DNA of 32,413 nt from Flavobacterium sp. BFFFF1. GTDB taxonomy: Bacteria; Bacteroidota; Bacteroidia; Flavobacteriales; Flavobacteriaceae. Where the stretch lies: assembly GCF_002256285.1 (NCBI RefSeq), contig NZ_NKJE01000030.1, positions 1-32,413 of the forward strand. Direction: 5' to 3'. The notes beneath the pieces were generated by a model, which had not been told where the DNA came from, did not search any database, and saw nothing but the letters and a program-made list of their open reading frames with translations. A program made the translations under genes and the position numbers. This document shows, piece after piece, positions 7,924-14,139 of this stretch (its first letter is position 1; each line of letters starts with the position of its first letter).

Positions 7924-9324
7924 ATGATTAGACATAACGATATACAAGTTTTGGCAGGACAGCCCTTTGTAAATTGTAAGCTCGGAAGACAAAAATATGC
8001 AAATGTTTTAACGGGAATTATAAAGACCTATCCAAATGGATTTGTATTAGCGATTAATAATAAATGGGGAACTGGAAAAACCACATTCGTCAAGATGTGG
8101 GAGCAAGAATTAAAGGATAATAATTATCAAACTGTATATTTTAATGCTTGGGAAAATGATTTCGAAAATAACCCATTAACTGCCTTAATGGGAGAGTTAA
8201 AAACACTAACCACAGCAAAAAATGAACCAACATTCAAACGGGCATTAAAAAATGCTGCTGCCATCTCAAAGCATTTAATTCCAACTCTCGTAAAAGCTTT
8301 AGCGGATAATTACTTCGACACTGATAATTTTAAAGATGCGTTGGTTGACATAGCAAAAGGAGTTACAGATATTTTCGAAAAAGACGTAAATGAATATGCT
8401 GAAAGGAAAAAAAGCATCTCTGAATTTCGAAAATGCTTAGCGGAATTTATTGCTAATACTAACGATGGAAAACCGTTGGTTTTTATTGTTGATGAGCTTG
8501 ATCGTTGTCGACCGAACTACGCGGTATTAATTTTAGAGCAAATTAAACACTTCTTTTCCGTACCTAATATTATTTTTGTTTTGTCTATTGATAAAGAACA
8601 ACTTGGATATGCCATTAAGGGAGTTTACGGCAGTGATAATATTGATTCTGATGAATACCTGAGGCGTTTTATCGACATTGAATATTCAATTCCTGAACCT
8701 GAAAAGGGATTGTATTATAAATATTTATATAATTATTTCGACTTTGCGGATTTTTTTAAATCTGTAAAAAGAAGAGAGTATCCAGAATTAGCCTCTGACG
8801 AAAAGCAATTCTTAGAAATGTCTAGCTTATTATTTGGTGACTCCGCAGTTTCATTGAGACAACAAGAAAAAGTATTTTCTATTGCTAGACTTGCGTTAAG
8901 AAGTTTTCAAATTAATCATTATGTGGTACCCGAGGTTTATCTTTTCTTGTCATATATAAAAATTTTATCCCCTGATTTATACAACAATATAAAACTAAAA
9001 CGGTTAAGCATCAATGAATTACAAGATCGCGTTTTTCTATTTTTAAAAAATAAAATTAATGAAGACAACCAGCGTAATTTAATTTGGTTTGAGGCATATT
9101 TTATACTTTTTTATAATAACTACATTTTTGGCGCGTACAATCAAAAAAACTTATACGAACGAGAAGGAATTGAAATTAAATTAAAAATAAACTCAATTAT
9201 TAATCCAGCGGAAAACGATTACCTTCTTGAAATATTTAAAAGTATTAATCGACAAAGTAATGGAAATCTAGACATCGGACATTTAATGATAAAATTAGAC
9301 CTTACTGAAGATATTTTAGTCTAG
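7924..9324 (+). CDS. KAP family P-loop NTPase
   Basis: A 466-residue protein. The N-terminal half carries all KAP NTPase hallmarks: Walker A NNKWGTGKTTF at residues 45-55, the FNAWEND motif at 73-79, and Walker B LVFIVDELDRCRPNY at 185-199, followed by IIFVLSIDKEQL and DEYLRRFIDIEYSIPEP. No inserted membrane helices are visible, so this is a soluble type of KAP protein. The C-terminal 200 residues are helical and unassigned. KAP NTPases include anti-phage and membrane-associated proteins in bacteria; a defence role is inference from the family and from the neighbouring ATPase genes. Very A+T-rich codon use. It is a single-gene unit, not overlapping its neighbours. Confidence 0.9.
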   Translation: MIRHNDIQVLAGQPFVNCKLGRQKYANVLTGIIKTYPNGFVLAINNKWGTGKTTFVKMWEQELKDNNYQTVYFNAWENDFENNPLTALMGELKTLTTAKNEPTFKRALKNAAAISKHLIPTLVKALADNYFDTDNFKDALVDIAKGVTDIFEKDVNEYAERKKSISEFRKCLAEFIANTNDGKPLVFIVDELDRCRPNYAVLILEQIKHFFSVPNIIFVLSIDKEQLGYAIKGVYGSDNIDSDEYLRRFIDIEYSIPEPEKGLYYKYLYNYFDFADFFKSVKRREYPELASDEKQFLEMSSLLFGDSAVSLRQQEKVFSIARLALRSFQINHYVVPEVYLFLSYIKILSPDLYNNIKLKRLSINELQDRVFLFLKNKINEDNQRNLIWFEAYFILFYNNYIFGAYNQKNLYEREGIEIKLKINSIINPAENDYLLEIFKSINRQSNGNLDIGHLMIKLDLTEDILV

Positions 9325-9456
9325 ACTACTTTGCTGGTTCGAGCATCACGCTCAGGCATAAATGCAAAATGCTTTTTTCATTTTGGTTATGAGCGTGACA
9401 CGCGCAGCGCTAGTGGTTAAATAGCTTGTGTTGCGTATACTTGAAAGTTAGCTATG
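9325..9456 (+). repeat. array site B (divergent arms)
   Basis: Palindromic arms GAGCATCACGCTCA (9343 region) and TGAGCGTGACACGC flank a short core AAATGCAAAATGCTTTTTTCATTTTGG (described in parts), which resembles the family core. The site ends at GTTAGCTATG (9447-9456), the start box of the next cassette, followed by ATTTTAAAC. Confidence 0.55.
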
Positions 9457-9481
9457 ATTTTAAACTCCAACTGCATTAAAA

Positions 9482-11158
9482 ATGAAAATACGAAAAATAG
9501 AATTCACAAACCATCCAATCTTTAATAATTTAAAGCTTGACTTTACAGACGAAAATGGGAAGACAATTAATACAATTATCTTAGCTGGAGAAAACGGCGT
9601 GGGTAAATCGCTATTGCTAAACAATATTTTTGAATTTTCTAATCTTAACCTAAACTCTGAAAGACGAGATGAAAAGAGAAAATTTGAAATTGAACTTTCC
9701 AATGAGGAAATTGAAATATTGAAAGCTGGACAATATTCAAAGCAGTATTTTACAACAAGCTATCAAGAAAATATTTTTTTCATAACAATAGATTATAATA
9801 TTACAGATAATTGGAATCAAATTGATATTAAAGGAAAAACAGCAACAGGAGTTTCGCCAACATTGACAGGTTCTTTATTCGCTCATAATGATACCAATAA
9901 AGTCTTAAGGGCCATATTTTCCGATGTTGAAATAAATTTTACTCCTGAACAAATCAGTGCTGTAACATCAACAAATATTGATAGAAAGGACATTAAAAGC
10001 AAAAAATCTGATTCAAATTTGGCTACTCAAATAACACAACTATTAATTGATGTACAAAGCTTGGACGCTTTAGAGTTTACAGAATGGGCGAGAAATAACA
10101 GCGGGAACACAATCGATGATGACAAAATTGACGTTAGGATTAAAAGATTTACATCGGCATTTGATTTTATGTTTTCTCAAAAACGATATAAACGTATTGA
10201 AAATGTTGACAACAGGAAGGAAATAATTTTTGAAGAAAACGGCAATGAAATGTCAATAGGTCAACTAAGTTCTGGAGAAAAACAAATAGTATTTAGGGGC
10301 AGTTTTCTCTTAAAAGACAAAGAAAGTTCTAAAGGAGCCCTTATACTCATTGATGAACCTGAAATCAGCCTACATCCAAATTGGCAACTTAAAGTTCTAA
10401 GTTTTTTCAAAAAACTTTTCACAAATAATTCTGGTGAGCAGACCTCACAAATTATTATTTCAACTCATTCGCCATTTATAATTCATAATTCAAATCGGAA
10501 CGATGATAAAGTGATTATTTTACAAAAAGATTCTACAGGGAAGACAATTATTCCTAACGAAGCTAAATTCTTTGGTTGGTCAACTGAAAAATTAATTCAA
10601 GAAGCTTTTAATATTGATCACGTTTTAGCGGACAATAAAATAACTGTTTTTTTAGAAGGAGAAACAGACGAGAAGTATTACAATAAATGTCTTGAAATTT
10701 TCAATAGAACACAGTTACCGATAGAGTTTAAATGGATTGGGAGGATAAATGAAAAAGGGAATGTTGAAAACACTGGAGATTCGGCGTTAAATCAGGCAAA
10801 GGCTTTCTTTACCGCAAATATGGAACAAATAAAAAGCAAAATAGTTTTATTTTATGATAGTGACACTAATAAACCTGAAGAAGATATTCAAAAATTGTCT
10901 ATTAGGAAGATGAGTGTCAACAGCGAAAATACAGTTTTTAAAATAGGTGTTGAGAATCTTTTTACAATCGATGAAAATATTGATATTCCATCATTTTACA
11001 AACAAAGGACAAAAATAGACGATTATGGTGCAGAAAGCATCATAAGAGAATTAGACAAAACTAAACTATGTGATTTTGTTTGTGAATTTTTAGATACAGA
11101 AAAACAAAAATTAATATTGAAAAAACTTGAAATCGAAATTGAAAGATTACTTGAATAG
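9482..11158 (+). CDS. OLD-like ATPase with C-terminal Toprim nuclease domain
   Basis: A 558-residue protein. ABC/SMC-type ATPase: Walker A GENGVGKS at residues 36-43, signature LSSGEKQ at 262-268, Walker B ALILIDEPEISLHP at 286-299, His switch STHSP at 327-331. A Toprim domain follows: VFLEGETDE at 389-397 supplies the catalytic Glu and KIVLFYDSD at 453-461 the DxD metal ligand. This order is that of OLD family nucleases, which include anti-phage effectors (GajA of Gabija, OLD of phage P2, the Retron-Eco8 effector). No UvrD helicase (GajB), retron reverse transcriptase or ncRNA is next to it, so a stand-alone OLD is most likely. Its cassette start (9447-9461) and end (11160-11174) are complementary at 13 of 15 positions. 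Strong family call; the defence role is inference. Confidence 0.88.
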   Translation: MKIRKIEFTNHPIFNNLKLDFTDENGKTINTIILAGENGVGKSLLLNNIFEFSNLNLNSERRDEKRKFEIELSNEEIEILKAGQYSKQYFTTSYQENIFFITIDYNITDNWNQIDIKGKTATGVSPTLTGSLFAHNDTNKVLRAIFSDVEINFTPEQISAVTSTNIDRKDIKSKKSDSNLATQITQLLIDVQSLDALEFTEWARNNSGNTIDDDKIDVRIKRFTSAFDFMFSQKRYKRIENVDNRKEIIFEENGNEMSIGQLSSGEKQIVFRGSFLLKDKESSKGALILIDEPEISLHPNWQLKVLSFFKKLFTNNSGEQTSQIIISTHSPFIIHNSNRNDDKVIILQKDSTGKTIIPNEAKFFGWSTEKLIQEAFNIDHVLADNKITVFLEGETDEKYYNKCLEIFNRTQLPIEFKWIGRINEKGNVENTGDSALNQAKAFFTANMEQIKSKIVLFYDSDTNKPEEDIQKLSIRKMSVNSENTVFKIGVENLFTIDENIDIPSFYKQRTKIDDYGAESIIRELDKTKLCDFVCEFLDTEKQKLILKKLEIEIERLLE

Positions 11159-11159
11159 C

Positions 11160-11302
11160 AAAACCATAGATAACAACGGTTTCACGCAATTGGTGCATTC
11201 CTTGCAAAATGTAAGTGCTTTTTTAATAACTTCGTTTGGTTCAGGCGAAATACCCAGTTTTAAATGCCGCAACTGGTGTAAAGCCGCCGGACTTTGTGGG
11301 CA
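11160..11302 (+). repeat. array site C (attC-like)
   Basis: Left end CATAGATAAC (11165-11174), then AACGGTTTCACGCAATTGG, the core TTGCAAAATGTAAGTGC plus the TTTTTTAATAACTTCG segment, and the right arm GCAACTGGTGTAAAGCCGCC, GGAC, then TTTGTGGGCA (11293-11302), the start box of the next cassette. CGGTTT/AAAGCCG and CAATTG/CAACTG pair across the site. Confidence 0.75.
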
Positions 11303-11333
11303 ATAATACAGGAAACTCGTCTAAATTTGACAA

Positions 11334-12134
11334 ATGGATATCACAGATCATCTAAAGGATAAAAAATATGTTGCTTTTTTGGATGTATTAGGATTCAAAG
11401 AGCTTGTTCGAACAAAAGGAGAAAAATTAAATCGCTACTTTACAACCATCGAAAATGCACTTATTGATATACAATCTGATAAGAAAGAAATTACATCTCA
11501 ACTGGTTAGTGATTCTACAATATTAGCATGTGATTTTACCAGCCAAAACTTAAAACTTCTACTTAAAGCAGTTCAAACTATTCAGGCTAGATGTGCACTC
11601 GAAAACATATGGATTCGCGGCGCAATTACAATCGGAGACATCTATTTTAATAGAGATTTAAATATAGTTGTTGGAAATGGTTTGAGTGATGCATATTTAC
11701 TAGAATCTCAAGAAAAATTTCCCCGTGTCATTATCGACCCAAAAATTCTTAAGACAGAATATGGTTTTGGAACCAGAAAACTATTTATCGAAAGATTCAA
11801 TTATGATAACGAAAAAAATAGAATTGCCCCATTGATTCATGATTCTTTAGAACAAAATGAGTCGATTGAAAACGAGGCTATTTTTGTAGCTTTTGCAGAA
11901 CGCATAATTTATGAAAATATCGATAACCTCGAAGTTATTTATATTAATATTCAAAATGAACTATACAATAGCCAGATAACATATCAAAAGTATTTATGGC
12001 TAAAACAATATTTTATTAATTCTTTGACTCGAATGTCTTATTACTATGAAAATATGAAACATTTTAAGTTGCCATACGATTATAAAACTTATGGAAAATT
12101 AGATGCTTATAAATCTAAGTTTGTTCATCTATAA
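11334..12134 (+). CDS. divergent class III nucleotide cyclase-like protein
   Basis: A 266-residue soluble protein. KKYVAFLDVLGFKEL (residues 10-24) resembles the first strand of class III cyclases (F-D-hxGF), with Asp17 as candidate metal ligand. SQLVSDSTIL (55-64) could give the second Asp (Asp60). IRGAITIGDIYF (94-105) and VVGNGLSDAYLLES (112-125) match the R-GI-GE and GDAVN-AARLE region that positions substrate. Function is not established for this family: it may be a catalytically poor relative, or a signalling enzyme comparable to Pycsar cyclases. No obvious effector partner adjoins it, since the neighbours are separate cassettes. Its cassette ends are complementary at 11 of 14 positions (11293-11306 with 12143-12156). 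Confidence 0.65.
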   Translation: MDITDHLKDKKYVAFLDVLGFKELVRTKGEKLNRYFTTIENALIDIQSDKKEITSQLVSDSTILACDFTSQNLKLLLKAVQTIQARCALENIWIRGAITIGDIYFNRDLNIVVGNGLSDAYLLESQEKFPRVIIDPKILKTEYGFGTRKLFIERFNYDNEKNRIAPLIHDSLEQNESIENEAIFVAFAERIIYENIDNLEVIYINIQNELYNSQITYQKYLWLKQYFINSLTRMSYYYENMKHFKLPYDYKTYGKLDAYKSKFVHL

Positions 12135-12142
12135 TTTTTAAA

Positions 12143-12297
12143 TTACTGCCCATAACATCGGTTTCACGCAATTGCTGCTTTCCTTGTAAAACGGAAGTGC
12201 TTTTTTAATAACTTCGTTTTATTAAGGCGAAATACTCAATGCCATCCCGAAGAGTCGGGAGCTGCAACTGGGGTGGAGAAGCTGGATGTTAGCAGAG
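12143..12297 (+). repeat. array site D (attC-like)
   Basis: Left end TGCCCATAAC (12147-12156), CGGTTTCACGCAATTGC, the shared core with TTGTAAAACGGAAGTGC and TTTTTTAATAACTTCG, a nested palindrome CCCGAAGAGTCGGGAGC, then GCAACTGGGGTGGAGAAGC, GGAT and the next start box GTTAGCAGAG (12288-12297) followed by ATTTT. Confidence 0.78.
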
Positions 12298-12330
12298 ATT
12301 TTATAAAGCATCAATCTAGATAAAAATAGA

Positions 12331-12846
12331 ATGAATGAGTTTAAAGATTTGATTTTTTTAGGTGAAATTCTACTTCAATCTAAAATTGCATTGAGAGCAA
12401 ATGAACGGTTAGAAGCAACCAAAGACAATTTCGACAGATTAGAAGTATGGTGTTCAATCCAATCTATCCTTGTGTCGGTTGCGAACGTTTCAAAAATTCT
12501 TTGGCCCACTTACAAAAAACATGAAAAACGTGGAGAACGGTTGCGGAAAACACTAAACGTATCAGATAGTAATCCTTTATCAAATCGTGTATTTCGCAAT
12601 CATTTCGAACACTACGATAGTCGAATTGAGGATTGGTTTAGCAATCACTCGGGTGGAGTTTACGTTGATTTAGTAATGAATCCGTCTTTTAATGGCAGGG
12701 AGTTTGAAAAATTTCATCACCGCGGTTATAATTCATTTAACGACACTTTAATATTTCGTGGCGAACTGCTGGATTTAACTGAAATTTTAAACGAACTAGA
12801 AAAGATACGTAATAATTGTAAGGGCTTAGTTCTAGATTACCCCTAA
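12331..12846 (+). CDS. hypothetical protein with HEPN-like R-x4-H motif
   Basis: A 171-residue, mostly helical protein. Residues 86-100 contain RVFRNHFEHYDSRIEDW in part; Arg89-Asn-His-Phe-Glu-His94 fits the R-x4-6-H motif of HEPN ribonuclease domains, which lies at the start of a helix as it would here. No adjacent nucleotidyltransferase (MNT) antitoxin is present, so a classical toxin-antitoxin pair is not supported. I do not recognise an exact family. Carried as a single gene between array sites D and E. Confidence 0.6.
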   Translation: MNEFKDLIFLGEILLQSKIALRANERLEATKDNFDRLEVWCSIQSILVSVANVSKILWPTYKKHEKRGERLRKTLNVSDSNPLSNRVFRNHFEHYDSRIEDWFSNHSGGVYVDLVMNPSFNGREFEKFHHRGYNSFNDTLIFRGELLDLTEILNELEKIRNNCKGLVLDYP

Positions 12847-12848
12847 TC

Positions 12849-13015
12849 AAAAACTGCCGTTAACAGCGGTTTCAGCAATTGCTACTTTCCTTGTGAAATA
12901 TAAGTGCTTTTTTAATAACTTCGTTTTGTCCAGGCGAACCCCGAAGCGTCGGGGCAGTTGTATCCCGAAGGGTCGGGAGCTGCAAGTGGGGTGGAGAAGC
13001 TGGATGATACCTACC
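12849..13015 (+). repeat. array site E (attC-like, with two nested palindromes)
   Basis: Left end TGCCGTTAAC (12855-12864), AGCGGTTTCAGCAATTGC, the shared core (TTGTGAAATATAAGTGC, TTTTTTAATAACTTCGTTTT), two nested hairpins CCCGAAGCGTCGGG and CCCGAAGGGTCGGG, then GCAAGTGGGGTGGAGAAGC, GGAT and the next start box GATACCTACC (13006-13015) followed by ATTTT. The start box has GAT where the others have GTT. Confidence 0.75.
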
Positions 13016-13032
13016 ATTTTAGTCGACCAATT

Positions 13033-13746
13033 ATGAAAAATTGGATTTTTATTTTATTAAGTTTCTCACTGTATTCACAAACTGAAAATAGTAAGTTACT
13101 TAAACATGATTTTTCAAGCCTTTGGCTTGGTAATGAGATAGTCGCGGACAACGAAACAAAACTTTATCCGGAAACAGTAGGATTTATTGGCGACAATTAT
13201 CAACGCTTTTTTATCAAATTGCTGCGGGTTGAAAAAGACGAAAAAAATCCAAATCCAAGTCAATATTTAGTTAATGGAAAAATAATGTTTAACGGGTACA
13301 AGTCAAAAATTAAAGGGACAATTGAGGTAGAGTCAGCATCATCTGATGAAGGTTGCACAACAATTGCCGGGAAATACTATTTTAATGAATACATCGATAA
13401 TGAAAAAATAACTGCAGCATATGAAGGAACTTTCACTTCCCGATATGTCTTAAAAAACGATGAAATTGAATATTGTACCAGTGATTTTTCAAGCGATGGT
13501 TTTTATAATAACCAATTTTCCGGGACACGCGAAGACTTTGTGAATATTAAGACCGAAACGTGCAATTGGGGAGATTTCAGGATTTTCGAAAGTGGCGATT
13601 TAGACATTGGAGCAGGTGAGTTCTCTGTTAATCTAAAATATGTCAAAAATGGTTGGCTAACTTATATGCTAGCGCATAGTATGCCATATTGTGATTCTAA
13701 CGGAATCCACAATCCGTCGCCTGAAGAAATTTGGTGGAAAGATTAA
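13033..13746 (+). CDS. hypothetical secreted protein
   Basis: The open frame begins inside site E at a TTG (12958), but the credible start is ATG 13033, giving a signal peptide MKNWIFILLSFSLYSQ and a 237-residue protein. The mature part is beta-rich with four or more Cys residues and ends in NPSPEEIWWKD. No family recognised. Its cassette ends do not match each other (start box GATACCTACC, end AGCAGCTAAT), which suggests that this unit was rearranged after capture. Confidence 0.7.
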   Translation: MKNWIFILLSFSLYSQTENSKLLKHDFSSLWLGNEIVADNETKLYPETVGFIGDNYQRFFIKLLRVEKDEKNPNPSQYLVNGKIMFNGYKSKIKGTIEVESASSDEGCTTIAGKYYFNEYIDNEKITAAYEGTFTSRYVLKNDEIEYCTSDFSSDGFYNNQFSGTREDFVNIKTETCNWGDFRIFESGDLDIGAGEFSVNLKYVKNGWLTYMLAHSMPYCDSNGIHNPSPEEIWWKD

Positions 13747-13980
13747 AAATAGCAGCTAATAGCGGTGTCCCGAACCCGAGGCCAATGGACGAACTGAGTT
13801 AAGCTAATTGGCTATCGCTCCCTTCGCTCCCAGCACTTGTAGCGGCATATGAAATAGGGGAATTTCGCTCGGGTGCTGCTTTTCTTGTAAAATGTAAGTG
13901 CTTTTTTAATAACTTCGTTTTGGCTAACGCTCCGTTCGGCCATTGGCCTCGGGTGTCCAGCCGAGCCCCGGCCTAGGGGT
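13747..13980 (+). repeat. array site F (long-arm subfamily)
   Basis: A 15-nt perfect inverted repeat, ACCCGAGGCCAATGG (13774-13788) and CCATTGGCCTCGGGT (13940-13954), continues inward imperfectly (ACGAACTGAG with CTCCGTTCGG). Between the arms lies the same core as the other sites (TTGTAAAATGTAAGTGC, TTTTTTAATAACTTCGTTTT). The arm sequence is quite unlike that of C, D, E and H, so pairing rather than sequence is conserved. Confidence 0.78.
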
Positions 13981-14006
13981 TTAAAAACTGATTTAGATAA
14001 AGAATA

Positions 14007-14031
14007 GAAGGTGTTGAGACGCCTTCTTTTT
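14007..14031 (+). terminator. Rho-independent terminator-like hairpin
   Basis: GAAGGTGT / ACGCCTTC stem with a TGAG loop and a following TTTTT run. It lies between array site F and the T9SS cargo gene and would insulate that gene from upstream transcription. Confidence 0.6.
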
Positions 14032-14054
14032 AGTCGTAACCAATTGTAAATGTT

Positions 14055-14062
14055 TACATTTG
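14055..14062 (+). promoter_or_regulatory. TAnnTTTG -7 element upstream of the T9SS cargo gene
   Basis: TACATTTG matches the Bacteroidota -7 consensus exactly and lies 78 nt before the ATG at 14140, directly after a terminator-like hairpin. No good -33 TTTG at the usual spacing is visible. Confidence 0.4.
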
Positions 14063-14139
14063 TGGCATGATTTGCGCCTATTGGTGAGTGGGCAGACATT
14101 TTTAACAAACGAATCCAATTAAAATCAATTCTAACCTAA

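Noticed and set aside
9482..12134. Gabija, retron or Pycsar operon
   Set aside because: No GajB helicase, reverse transcriptase/ncRNA or Pycsar effector adjoins the OLD-like and cyclase-like genes, and each lies in its own unit.
12331..12846. HEPN-MNT toxin-antitoxin pair
   Set aside because: No nucleotidyltransferase gene is next to it.
12958..13032. N-terminal extension of the secreted protein gene (start at 12958)
   Set aside because: The extension is encoded by the repeat itself, begins with TTG and would bury the signal peptide that starts at 13033.
13812..14108. Minus-strand open frames with QNEVIKKALTFYKKSS-like peptides (also 17567, 19083, 19090, 24855)
   Set aside because: They are translations of the repeat core and arms, occur at each site in different frames, and lack signals of translation. 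They are useful only as markers of the repeat.
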